Shown here in pieces: positions 48,108 to 55,973 of a DNA stretch of 64,000 nt. The notes beneath the pieces were generated by a model. The model worked only from the letters and a program-made list of their open reading frames with translations. It was not told the origin of the DNA and did not search any database. A program made the position numbers and the translations under genes. This stretch comes from Thiobacillus sp. GTDB lineage: Bacteria; Pseudomonadota; Gammaproteobacteria; Burkholderiales; Thiobacillaceae. Position 1 is the stretch's first letter, and every line of letters begins with the position of its first letter. Location of the stretch: assembly GCA_019459055.1 (NCBI GenBank), contig JAIBEI010000009.1, positions 27,341 through 91,340 of the forward strand, given 5' to 3'.

Positions 48108-48187
48108 TGCGGCTCCCCACCCCATCATTCCACCGGACCAGCGCGAAACAGGCCGGTGAATTCGGACGTTGACGCTGTAAAAAACCC

Positions 48188-48265
48188 CTTTCCAGCCGAA
48201 TCCTCGGTACAAGAAAACGGCGTGGATTTTCCACGCCGTTTTTAATTCTTGCTGTGCAATTCGGC
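48188..48265 (+). repeat. Direct repeat, copy 1 (78 nt)
   Basis: Begins CTTTCCAGCCGAATC and ends GCAATTCGGC; about 95 percent identical by eye to 49032-49110. It contains the hairpin at 48215-48243. The ends carry GCCGAAT/ATTCGGC, an inverted pair, so the whole unit is itself partly palindromic. Confidence 0.88.
48215..48243 (+). terminator. Intrinsic terminator after the rhodanese gene
   Basis: Arms AAACGGCGTGG/CCACGCCGTTT (11 bp), loop ATTTT, with T-run at 48239-48243 and an A-run on the other side, so it can work in both directions. Confidence 0.7.
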
Positions 48266-48457
48266 TGAAATGGGTTGAGTCTGGCCCCTTTAAATAATTC
48301 GGGGTGATCGTGGCCGGCATCGCTGTATCTTCACCTAGTTGCGCTGGCCGGATATTATTGTCGGCGGCGCCATCGCCAGCCTGTTTCTCAAATCCGCGTT
48401 CTCCGTGCTATGGCAATCCATCGCAGCATTACGCACCCAACCCCACTAAGGAGGCCC

Positions 48458-48901
48458 ATGCGCCACGCTCTGATTTCCCTTGCCCTGCTCTTGCCAACCC
48501 CACTGGCGCTGGCGCAGCAACCTGCCCCGCAGGATCACCGCCAGCTGGCTACCATGCCCGAACTGCCACGCGCCCTGATGCGTGCCGACATGCAAGATCA
48601 CCTTGTGGCACTGAATGAAATTTTCGGATATCTGGCGGAAAACAAGCTGGATGCAGCAGCGGAAACGGCAGAAAAACGCCTGGGAAAAAGCGCCATGGGT
48701 AAGCACGCCGCGGTGGCACCCGGCCAAGGGCCGGGGCGCTTCATGCCGGACGCAATGCGTCAGATGGGGTGGGACATGCACGCTGCGGGCAGCGAATTCG
48801 CCCAGGTGGCGAAAGGAGGCGATACGGCCAAGACCTACACCGCACTGCAAAAAGTCATGAGCAGCTGCGTGGCCTGTCACATGTCGTTCCGCACGCGCTG
48901 A
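48458..48901 (+). CDS. Cytochrome c'-like (class II) monoheme protein
   Basis: Exported protein of 147 residues. Signal peptide MRHALISLALLLPTPLALAQ; the mature part is helical and ends with a single C-terminal heme motif CVACH followed by MSFRTR, the class II arrangement of cytochrome c' and c556. ATG 48458 has AAGGAG at 48448-48453. Likely periplasmic; role may be electron transfer or NO binding. It is flanked by two copies of a 78-nt repeat. Confidence 0.85.
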   Translation: MRHALISLALLLPTPLALAQQPAPQDHRQLATMPELPRALMRADMQDHLVALNEIFGYLAENKLDAAAETAEKRLGKSAMGKHAAVAPGQGPGRFMPDAMRQMGWDMHAAGSEFAQVAKGGDTAKTYTALQKVMSSCVACHMSFRTR

Positions 48902-48983
48902 CCTCGTGGCTTCAACTGCTTTTTCCAGCTCATCCTGGAAAAATCTATTGAACCGCAGGAGGACGTTGGAAAAATTGGGATCA

Positions 48984-49015
48984 GGTCTTGCAATAACGTA
49001 TTGCATTGCAAGACC
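48984..49015. repeat. Hairpin GGTCTTGCAA...TTGCAAGACC
   Basis: Perfect 10-base arms (48984-48993 and 49006-49015) with a 12-base loop. Related to the hairpin at 44372-44405. Confidence 0.6.
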
Positions 49016-49031
49016 GGACCCTGTTGCCGCT

Positions 49032-49110
49032 CTTTCCAGCCGAATCATCGGTACAAGAAAACGGCGTGGATTTTTCCACGCCGTTTTTAATTTTTGCTAT
49101 GCAATTCGGC
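49032..49110 (+). repeat. Direct repeat, copy 2 (79 nt)
   Basis: Second copy of the unit at 48188-48265, differing by about three substitutions and one extra T in the hairpin loop. Confidence 0.88.
49059..49087 (+). terminator. Intrinsic terminator after the cytochrome c' gene
   Basis: Same AAACGGCGTGG/CCACGCCGTTT hairpin as at 48215, with six-base loop and T-run, about 158 bases after the cytochrome stop. Confidence 0.65.
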
Positions 49111-49224
49111 GCACCGTTTCGACATGAAGCCCTGACCTTCCCTAGACCGCAGGTTGGAATGGACTACACTGACGCCCATAAAGTTTTGAATGGCATTGCA
49201 GGTATTTCAGAGAAAGGTGAGCAT

Positions 49225-50526
49225 ATGAGATGGTTTGCTTTAGCAGTTATGGCGGCATCGATTGGCAGCCTGGTTTCTGGGCCGGCATCGGCTACTGATG
49301 AGGACTCGATTGTGCGTGGTGGTCGGTTATATGACCACTGGATCCGCGAAGCGAGGATTCGAGCGCCTAGCCAGACGCAACCGTTGGTGGCGTCCAAAAG
49401 AAACGGTTTGTCCGGCGCCGACACCTGGCGTTGTGTGACATGCCACGGTTGGGACTACAAAGGCAATAACGGCTTCATCGGCATCCGCAATCGTCAGGGC
49501 AGTGATCCTGCCGCAATCGTCAAGGTGCTCAAGGATGGCACGCATGGCTACGAAGCATTTCTCCTTGAGCGCGATTTGCTTAACCTCGCCAACTTTGTCA
49601 GTACGGGGCAGATTGACTCACAAGCGGTGATCGAGGCGTCGCGTCGCGAAAAAGCTGCCGCTGCGTCCTATGACAAGGTGTTCGGCACGCTCTGTGCCAA
49701 CTGCCACGGTCAGGATGGCAGCCAACTGCGTGAAGTGTCCCCCTTGGGCGATTCGGCCCGGCAGCGCCCCTTTGAGGCGCTGCACGTGCTGACGAATGGT
49801 CATCCGGGCCGCGAGATGCCTGCCCTGAGCGTACTGGGAACAGACGTGGCAGCCAAAATGATGGCGTACTTGCAGACACTGCCAACGCTGAATCTGGCGA
49901 CCTCGATTGCGAAGGGCGGTCGTCTTTATGACGACTGGCAGACTGAGGTGGGCGCGCAAAGCCAAGTCCTGCCACACCCCGCTTATCCGCGCAATGGGTT
50001 CTATGCCAACGATGCGTCATTGACCTGGCGCTGCTCGTCGTGCCATGGCTGGGATTACCAAGGCAATCAGGGCGACTATGCCAAGGGCCGCTATGCCACG
50101 GGCATCAAGGGGATTCGTGCCATGGCAGGTGTTGACCCAATGCGAATTGGGGCAGTTTTGCGTGACGCCACACATCGTTTTGATGTCGCATTAAAACAGC
50201 GTGATCTGCAAGATCTGGCGAATTTCGTCAGTGCCGGACAAGTGGATATGGAAGCCGTCATTGACCGAAAAAGCGGCAGCGTGCGCGGTGATGCTGGGAG
50301 AGGGGGGCCGTACTATCGGACTATCTGCGCGGGCTGCCATCACCTTGACGGACAAGTCTCTGGCTCACCGCCCTTGGGTCGTGTGGTCAGAGCCAACCCA
50401 TGGTATGGCCTGCATACGATCTTGAACGGTCATGCGGCCGAGGAGATGCCGGCCTTGCGGGAACTCGACAGGCAGGTGGTGATCGACATTCTGGCCCATG
50501 CGCAAAGCTTGCCCGACACCCGGTAA
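49225..50526 (+). CDS. Tetraheme c-type cytochrome of two duplicated diheme modules
   Basis: Exported cytochrome of 433 residues. Signal peptide MRWFALAVMAASIGSLVSGPASA. Heme motifs CVTCH (Cys70), CANCH (157), CSSCH (270) and CAGCH (368). Each half begins with KGGRLYDDW or RGGRLYDHW, has WRCxxCHGWDYxGN, an R-D-L-x-x-L-A-N-F-V-S-x-G-Q segment, then a second heme and a NGHxxxEMPAL motif, so the protein arose by tandem duplication of a diheme unit of about 200 residues. Periplasmic electron carrier is likely; partner unknown. ATG 49225 was chosen for the signal peptide. Confidence 0.88.
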   Translation: MRWFALAVMAASIGSLVSGPASATDEDSIVRGGRLYDHWIREARIRAPSQTQPLVASKRNGLSGADTWRCVTCHGWDYKGNNGFIGIRNRQGSDPAAIVKVLKDGTHGYEAFLLERDLLNLANFVSTGQIDSQAVIEASRREKAAAASYDKVFGTLCANCHGQDGSQLREVSPLGDSARQRPFEALHVLTNGHPGREMPALSVLGTDVAAKMMAYLQTLPTLNLATSIAKGGRLYDDWQTEVGAQSQVLPHPAYPRNGFYANDASLTWRCSSCHGWDYQGNQGDYAKGRYATGIKGIRAMAGVDPMRIGAVLRDATHRFDVALKQRDLQDLANFVSAGQVDMEAVIDRKSGSVRGDAGRGGPYYRTICAGCHHLDGQVSGSPPLGRVVRANPWYGLHTILNGHAAEEMPALRELDRQVVIDILAHAQSLPDTR

Positions 50527-50618
50527 ACTGACTGAAGTCATTTACATGGGTCTCATTTACTGGTGTACCTGACAGCCCAAGGTGCGAGCTAAGGTGAGGG
50601 TGCGAAAGCGTGTCGCCG

Positions 50619-51227
50619 TTAATTGCACCACTGTTGTTCACACGGGACGCCATCACCGCGACCGCGTCCATTCCTGTCTCCATCCATCTTAACGTTCGGG
50701 CAGTTATTCAAGAAAAACTCCGCCTCGGCGCAGGATGTCATTTGCGAGCAATGGGTTCGACCGTCGCAATGAAAGGACACGGAGACTGGGGAGTCGCTGA
50801 ATTGTGCTGCAGTTGCCACGGAGTCGCTGGATTCAACGGCGGTCACCGTATCGCTGGTTGGGGATTCGGTTACGGTTTGCGGATTCACGCGGCCGGTATA
50901 TTCGCTGTATCCGTAGGCGCCCAGGGCAATCACAAATCCAAGCGGAATGAGGCGCCCCAACAGACCGGGTTTGTGATGGCGTTTAGCCGGTTCGCTCAGG
51001 CGATAAGGTTTTTCGGGACGGGCGGGACACACAATGTTCTTTGCCTGCTGCTTCCCGTCCTTGCCGATTCCGATCTCGAAGAAAAGACGTTCGCCAAGCC
51101 GGGGCCGCTGACCGTCCCTGGGAAAGGCAGAGATGTGGGCGAATACCTCCGGCCCCCCTTGAGTGGGCGAGATGAATCCAAAACCGCGATCATCGTTCCA
51201 TTTTGTAAGCGTGCCTTCGATTTGCAT
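50619..51227 (-). CDS. Cold-shock domain, TM helix and excalibur domain fusion protein
   Basis: Protein of 202 residues. The N-terminal cold-shock domain (about 1-67) has GTLTKWNDDRGFGFISP and VFAHISAF, the RNP1/RNP2 signature. A transmembrane helix follows (LIPLGFVIALGAYGYSEY, about 90-107), then a Ser/Thr-rich linker and a C-terminal excalibur-type calcium-binding domain (CSQMTSCAEAEFFLNNC and DGDRNGRGRGDGVPCE). The topology puts RNA-binding domain inside and calcium-binding domain outside the inner membrane. Function unknown. Confidence 0.82.
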   Translation of the reverse strand: MQIEGTLTKWNDDRGFGFISPTQGGPEVFAHISAFPRDGQRPRLGERLFFEIGIGKDGKQQAKNIVCPARPEKPYRLSEPAKRHHKPGLLGRLIPLGFVIALGAYGYSEYTGRVNPQTVTESPTSDTVTAVESSDSVATAAQFSDSPVSVSFHCDGRTHCSQMTSCAEAEFFLNNCPNVKMDGDRNGRGRGDGVPCEQQWCN

Positions 51228-51236
51228 AGGAGAGCG

Positions 51237-51995
51237 CTAGCGTTGGGTTTGAGTGTGCTGCATGACCTGGCCGATCGAGTGCGCGCCCGGCGCATAGGCC
51301 GCCATCGCCGCGCCGGTGATCGACACGAAGACGCCGGTCAGCACAAAGGGCAGGGCGGTGCGGCGTACGGCGGATTCGAGCCAGTGCGGCGAGTCGGCGG
51401 CCTTGATCCTGCGGTAGAGCGCGTAGGACAGCGCGCCGTCGACGAGCAGTTCAGCAAACAGCATCGGCGCCGCGTAGACCACGTACAGCGAGGCCAGCGC
51501 GAGGCCGAGCGCGAAGGCGATGGTGATGAGGGGAATCGCGAGTTCGTCGGCGTCGCCCACCGCGCTCGTCGCCTCCGCTAGCGGCGAGGAATCGGATTCA
51601 ATCGGCACGAACGACGCCGGCCCGTCGAACGATCCGCTGGCGCCGCCCCCGCCGAAGTTGCCGCCGCCGGCCTCGAAGGTAGGGGCGCAATTACCCGACC
51701 CGCTCGGCACCAGCCCGGAAAGATCGGGGATATCCGCGTAGTCCTCCGCCTTGGTGCGCAGCCACAGCCACAGCAGCACGAGGAAAACGCCATACGCCAT
51801 CAGCAGCGCAAGCGGATAGCGCACCGCCATGCTGGTGACGCCCAGCTCCAGCATGAGGAAGGAAAACAGCAGGCCCGCCGCCCCGGTGAGGCCGACGATC
51901 AGGCTCATCTGGATGCGCGGGAAGCTGTCCTGTTCGAGGCGCCGCTTGATGCGCAGGATGGCGTGGGAGCGGGTGAGGTAAAGGCGGCGTGGCAT
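51237..51995 (-). CDS. Hypothetical membrane protein with Gly-rich loop
   Basis: Protein of 252 residues that I do not recognise. Two N-terminal transmembrane helices (VGLTGAAGLLFSFLMLELG, YPLALLMAYGVFLVLLWLWL), a long Gly/Ser-rich loop (GGGNFGGGGASGSFDG), and three C-terminal helices. The basic N-terminus (RRLYLTRSHAILRIKRRLEQ) is cytoplasmic. It lies 9 bases upstream of the cold-shock fusion gene on the same strand, so the two may be cotranscribed. Confidence 0.75.
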   Translation of the reverse strand: MPRRLYLTRSHAILRIKRRLEQDSFPRIQMSLIVGLTGAAGLLFSFLMLELGVTSMAVRYPLALLMAYGVFLVLLWLWLRTKAEDYADIPDLSGLVPSGSGNCAPTFEAGGGNFGGGGASGSFDGPASFVPIESDSSPLAEATSAVGDADELAIPLITIAFALGLALASLYVVYAAPMLFAELLVDGALSYALYRRIKAADSPHWLESAVRRTALPFVLTGVFVSITGAAMAAYAPGAHSIGQVMQHTQTQR

Positions 51996-52106
51996 CGCTG
52001 GTGCCGTTAGTTAGTGAGGTTCATTGGAAATAATTCGAGCCTGGCCCCTTTGATTCTTGGGCACGATGTCTCATGTTTTAGTTAAATAGAGGTGGTCATT
52101 GTTTAA

Positions 52107-52169
52107 GGTTGACCCTGTGAGTTCAGGCCGCGCTTGTCAGGGCCGTCCGCCTGCAGCGAACGGTTAGAC
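52107..52169 (-). other. attC-like integron recombination site (degenerate)
   Basis: On the minus strand GTCTAAC (52169-52163) matches RYYYAAC and contains the stop codon of the HEPN-like gene. It is followed by CGTTCGCTGCAGGCGGACG, GGCC pairs and TGAACTC, the usual attC layout, but the terminal core reads GTCAACC rather than GTTRRRY. I judge it a decayed attC. Confidence 0.4.
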
Positions 52170-52889
52170 GCTGAACTTAGAAAACACATTGAGGATGAGG
52201 ATCTCGATATGCGAGGCCACTCTGCTTTCGCCATACTTCAATGAAGTGGGATGGCCAGTTGCGTTTCTTAACCTCAGGCACTCCTCCAGCTCCTGCTTGG
52301 TATTCTTTCCGACAACCGATATCGACTCCAGAATCTGAAGAAAGGTTGCTTCTTTAATTCTTCCAATGTCGTCAGCAGTTTTTGCCGCCTTCCAATCAGA
52401 GTTTCGGCGGAGCGCCTCCGCATTAAACTCTGCCAACTTGTTTGATACGACATACTGGTGAAGGACTGAAACGGCACCGACCCATGAGAGAACAACCGCG
52501 GCACGAAGGTATCGAGCTTCCAAGCACTTCACAGCCTCTTCAATGAACTCTTTCGCGTCTGGCGAGGTAATGGATGAAAGGCACTTCCGAAGGCTTGCAT
52601 TCGCGGTTACGACAGGGCCTGAATCAGCACCAAGCGAAGCCGCGTGGAGCTTTCCCTCTTTCGTCAGTTCCCAGCCATCATTTGTTCGAACGGCAATTCC
52701 CTTTGACCGAGACAGAATGTCCGAAATATTCCATCCGGCAGGCTTTCTCAGGCCGCCGTAGGCGGCAAGCTCCTTAAGTTCCTTGATAGAACGGACGCCG
52801 CCTGAATCGACCGATAGAAGTATTACCAGTATATCTAGGCGTGACAGCTTAGGATTGTGAAGAATGTCCTTAAGGTCATCGCGGGTCAT
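52164..52889 (-). CDS. Unknown protein with C-terminal HEPN-like domain
   Basis: Protein of 241 residues without a family I can name. The N-terminal part (about 1-75) has a winged-helix rhythm (LSRLDILVILLSVDSGGVRSIKELKEL...GWELTKEGKLHAASLG). The C-terminal part is helical, with ARYLRAAVVLSWVGAVSVLHQYV resembling HEPN helix 1-2 and RNATGH at residues 208-213, which fits the R-x4-H RNase motif of HEPN domains. HEPN proteins are common in toxin-antitoxin and phage-defence systems. It is 7 bases after its upstream partner. AT-rich codon use suggests transfer. Confidence 0.65.
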   Translation of the reverse strand: MTRDDLKDILHNPKLSRLDILVILLSVDSGGVRSIKELKELAAYGGLRKPAGWNISDILSRSKGIAVRTNDGWELTKEGKLHAASLGADSGPVVTANASLRKCLSSITSPDAKEFIEEAVKCLEARYLRAAVVLSWVGAVSVLHQYVVSNKLAEFNAEALRRNSDWKAAKTADDIGRIKEATFLQILESISVVGKNTKQELEECLRLRNATGHPTSLKYGESRVASHIEILILNVFSKFSV

Positions 52890-52896
52890 ATGAAAA

Positions 52897-53502
52897 TCAA
52901 CCTTTCTTCGGCTTCGGAAGGCTATGCATTACGTGATCCTCGCCGATATGCAAAAGACGAGGCTCGTTGCTTTCCTTGGAAATATGCGACGCGAGAGCAA
53001 GGTTTGATAGAACGGAAGAAATTCGCTTGGGAATTTTCTCTCCCACAGTCCTTAGGCCTGTAAAGATCTCATCCATGGTTACCTTTTCACGGCCGGTATT
53101 CTGAATTAACCAGTAGATAACTACGAGGACCTGATCGCTTTGATTATCAGGCGCCTTTGATGCATAGAATTCCTTAAAGGCAATCCTTTGGTCAGGCGTG
53201 AGGCCAAGATCGGCCGCCTTGTACGATTCATTCTTGCCGCTACCCCCCCTTGCCTTTTTCTGAGGTGGTTGCTTGACAGGCTCAGCATGGGCACTTGGCG
53301 CCGGAGTCACGACTCCTGATCCTAGCTCTTTAGGAGTATCAGGCGATGGCTCTTCATGCTCACGGGCGCTCTCAGCTATTTCACGTAAACGGGGAACAAA
53401 CGACTCCAGGCGATCAAACACTTCGCTCAAAGCAGAGGCAGGAGCCTCAATAGTTACTTCGCCCGTTGCCAGGCTGATTGAAATCTTTACTTGCTCCGTC
53501 AT
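52897..53502 (-). CDS. Unknown protein, partner of the HEPN-like gene
   Basis: Protein of 201 residues. An N-terminal beta-rich segment and helix (QVKISISLATGEVTIEAPASALSEVFDRLESFVPRLREIAE) is followed by a Pro/Ser-rich basic linker (about 65-100) and a C-terminal winged-helix-like domain (LTPDQRIAFKEFYASK...VLVVIYWLIQNTG...ITMDEIF). ATG 53502 follows GGGGGAGA. It could be a DNA-binding antitoxin or regulator for the HEPN-like protein, or an independent effector; I cannot decide. Confidence 0.65.
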   Translation of the reverse strand: MTEQVKISISLATGEVTIEAPASALSEVFDRLESFVPRLREIAESAREHEEPSPDTPKELGSGVVTPAPSAHAEPVKQPPQKKARGGSGKNESYKAADLGLTPDQRIAFKEFYASKAPDNQSDQVLVVIYWLIQNTGREKVTMDEIFTGLRTVGEKIPKRISSVLSNLALASHISKESNEPRLLHIGEDHVMHSLPKPKKG

Positions 53503-53913
53503 TTTTCTCCCCCTCTTTTTGTAAGTCATTGTAAATAGAACATTGTTAGTTCCACCTTGTCTGCTCGCGCTGGTGGAAATACGCTCGCGAAGAGATCATG
53601 CGCGACTGCATGCCGATCTGAGCTTAACGTTAAGTAGACACCCGTGCGGGTGTATATCCTGGAGCGGGCGCCGTGTATAACATGGCTTGTGGAATTCTAA
53701 GTCTTTTTTGGTGAGGCTTAATTTTGGTGTGTGACGATTGGGTGCGAGGCCAAACACGCCTGCCGCTGGCAGCAGGCTTGCATCTAGGATTCCAGTATTC
53801 GCGGTGGCGCGCAACAAGACACCGGCAAAAAACATCAATAAAAACGCGACTGATATCTCAGTCGCGCCAGGTAAAACAGGTTGAAGGCCGCTCGAGTACA
53901 AGCAGCCTTTTTA
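53503..53913. other. Intergenic region with core-like site and htpG terminator
   Basis: About 410 bases with no convincing gene. GCTTAACGTTAAGT (53622-53635) contains GTTAAGC/T on either strand, matching GTTRRRY, and ACACCCG-CA-CGGGTGT forms a hairpin beside it; together they could be a second decayed att site bounding the HEPN-like unit. The htpG terminator is at 53845-53866. Confidence 0.45.
53845..53866 (-). terminator. Rho-independent terminator of htpG
   Basis: Perfect CGCGACTGA/TCAGTCGCG stem with a four-base loop, followed on the minus strand by TTTTTATTG; 48 bases beyond the htpG stop. Confidence 0.85.
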
Positions 53914-55809
53914 TCAACCCGGCAACATCGCCAACAACCCATTCAACCGCCGCACAAAACTCGCCGGATCGTCGAGCTGGCCGCCTTCTGCCAGCAGCGC
54001 CTGCTCGAACAGCAGGTTGGCCCAGTCGGCGAAGCGGTCTTCGTCGGATTCGCCGTCCAGCCGCGTGACCAGCGCGTGGGTCGGGTTGATCTCTAGCGTG
54101 GGCTTGACGGTGGGCGCAGCCTGGCCGGCGGCCTTGAGCAGGCGTTCGAGGTTGGCGCTCATGTCGCCTTCGCCGGTGACGAGGCAGGCGGGCGAGTCGG
54201 TGAGGCGGTGGGTGACGCGGACGTCCTTGACGCGCTCGCCGAGCGTGGTCTTGATGCGCTCGACCAAGGGCTTCATCGCGTCCTCGGCTTCCTTCTGCGC
54301 GGTCTTCTCGGCTTCGTCTTCCAGTTCGCCCAGATCGAGGCCGCCTTTGGCGACGGACTTCAAGGGCTTGCCGTCGAACTCGTTCAGGTTGCCCGACAGC
54401 CATTCGTCGACGCGGTCGGACAGGAGCAGGACTTCGATGCCTTTCTTGCGGAAGATTTCGAGGTGCGGGCTGTGCTTGGCGGCGGCGAAGCTGTCGGCGG
54501 TGATGTAGTAGATGGCGCTCTGGCCTTCCTTCATACGGCCGATGTAGTCCTTCAGCGACACCACTTGGGCGTCGGTGTCGGTGTGGGTGGAGGCGAAGCG
54601 GAGCAGGGCGGCGACGCGCTCGCGGTTTGCGTAGTCCTCGCCCGGGCCTTCCTTCAGCACCTTGCCGAACGCGTTCCAGAACTCGACGTATTTCTCCGGC
54701 TGGTTCTCGGCCAGGTCTTCCAGCAGGCCCAGCACCTTCTTCACCGAGCCGGCCTTGATGGCGTCGATGTCGCGGCTCGACTGCAGGATTTCGCGCGAGA
54801 CGTTCAAGGGCAGGTCGGCCGAGTCGATCACGCCGCGCACGAAGCGCAGGTATTGCGGCATCAGCTGCTCGGCGTCGTCCATGATGAAGACGCGGCGCAC
54901 ATAGAGCTTGATGCCATGCCGCTTCTCGCGGTCATAAAGGTCGAACGGCGCGCGCGACGGCACGTAGAGCAGCGAGATGTATTCCTGCTTGCCCTCGACG
55001 CGGTTGTGCGACCAGGCCAGCGGCGGCTCGAAGTCGTGGGCGACGTGCTTGTAGAACTCCTGGTATTCCTCTTCGCTGACGTCCTTCTTGGCGCGCGCCC
55101 ACAGGGCGGAGGCGCGGTTGACGGTTTCGTCCTCGTCGGTGGGCGTTTCGAGGCCGTCCTTCCATTCGGTCTTCTTCATCACGATGGGCAGGGTGATGTG
55201 GTCGGAATAGGTGCGGATGATCGACTTGATCTTGTAGTCGGAGAGGAACTCGTCCTCGCCTTCGCGCAGATGCAACACGATTTCGGTGCCGCGCGCGGGC
55301 TTGTCCACGGTTTCCAGCGTGTAGTCGCCGGCACCTTCGGATTCCCAGCGCACGCCGTGCTCGGACGTGAGGCCGGCGCGGCGGGTGGTCAGCGTGATGC
55401 GGTCGGCGACGATGAAGGCGGAGTAGAAGCCGACGCCGAACTGGCCGATCAGCGCGGCGTCCTTCTTCTGGTCGCCCGAAAGCTGGCTGAAGAATTCGCG
55501 GGTGCCGGACTTGGCGATGGTGCCGATGTGCTCGATCACTTCCTGCCGGCTCATGCCGATGCCGTTGTCGGTGATCGTCAGCGTGCGCGCTTCGCGGTCG
55601 AAGGCGATGCGGATCTTGAGGTCGGGGTCGTTTTCATACAGCGCGGAATCGGACAGGCCCTCGAAGCGCAGTTTGTCGGCGGCGTCGGAGGCGTTGGAAA
55701 TCAGTTCGCGCAGGAAAATGTCCTTGTTGGAATACAAGGAATGGATCATCAGCTGCAGCAGCTGTTTGACTTCGGCCTGAAAACCCAGGGTTTCTTTGGT
55801 GGCGGACAT
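53914..55809 (-). CDS. htpG: Chaperone HtpG (Hsp90)
   Basis: Hsp90 of 631 residues. The GHKL ATPase motifs are [27 protein letters not shown] and [13 protein letters not shown]; the middle domain has the catalytic Arg region and [14 protein letters not shown] 55809 ([20 protein letters not shown]) is the family start. It has a consensus heat-shock promoter 42 bases upstream and a strong terminator. Confidence 0.97.
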   Translation of the reverse strand: MSATKETLGFQAEVKQLLQLMIHSLYSNKDIFLRELISNASDAADKLRFEGLSDSALYENDPDLKIRIAFDREARTLTITDNGIGMSRQEVIEHIGTIAKSGTREFFSQLSGDQKKDAALIGQFGVGFYSAFIVADRITLTTRRAGLTSEHGVRWESEGAGDYTLETVDKPARGTEIVLHLREGEDEFLSDYKIKSIIRTYSDHITLPIVMKKTEWKDGLETPTDEDETVNRASALWARAKKDVSEEEYQEFYKHVAHDFEPPLAWSHNRVEGKQEYISLLYVPSRAPFDLYDREKRHGIKLYVRRVFIMDDAEQLMPQYLRFVRGVIDSADLPLNVSREILQSSRDIDAIKAGSVKKVLGLLEDLAENQPEKYVEFWNAFGKVLKEGPGEDYANRERVAALLRFASTHTDTDAQVVSLKDYIGRMKEGQSAIYYITADSFAAAKHSPHLEIFRKKGIEVLLLSDRVDEWLSGNLNEFDGKPLKSVAKGGLDLGELEDEAEKTAQKEAEDAMKPLVERIKTTLGERVKDVRVTHRLTDSPACLVTGEGDMSANLERLLKAAGQAAPTVKPTLEINPTHALVTRLDGESDEDRFADWANLLFEQALLAEGGQLDDPASFVRRLNGLLAMLPG

Positions 55810-55850
55810 GCCTTTATCTCCCGTAAACGTACAAATATGGTGGTACGGAA

Positions 55851-55876
55851 ATGGGGGCGGGTCGGCGGGTTTCAAG
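55851..55876 (-). promoter_or_regulatory. Sigma-32 heat-shock promoter before htpG
   Basis: Minus strand: -35 CTTGAAA (55876-55870), 13-base spacer, -10 CCCCAT (55856-55851). Exact consensus at both boxes. Confidence 0.8.
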
Positions 55877-55973
55877 TATGGCGCGAAGCGCCGCTAAAGC
55901 GGTCGTGGTAGAGATTGCACATTGACCGAACGAGCGGAATGATTCATTGATAGATATCTATGAGGAGAACCGT

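Larger units (their letters stand above)
48108..48457. other. Intergenic region with first copy of a 78-nt repeat and a terminator
   Basis: About 350 bases without a gene. It holds the first copy of a direct repeat (48188-48265) and a CTGGCCCCTTT-AAATAATTC stretch (48281-48300) also seen at 52026-52046 in another order. The putative core-like GTTGACG is at 48168-48174. Confidence 0.6.
48902..49224. other. Intergenic region with hairpin and second repeat copy
   Basis: No gene. It contains GGTCTTGCAA/TTGCAAGACC (48984-49015) and the second 78-nt repeat copy with its terminator (49059-49087). AAAGGTGA before ATG 49225 is the ribosome site of the next gene. Confidence 0.6.

Noticed and set aside
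53596..53901. Small minus-strand frame of about 100 codons downstream of htpG
   Set aside because: It runs through the htpG terminator and lacks a ribosome site or family similarity.
54208..55911. A 567-codon plus-strand frame opposite htpG
   Set aside because: Antisense shadow of htpG; composition typical of mirrored coding sequence.
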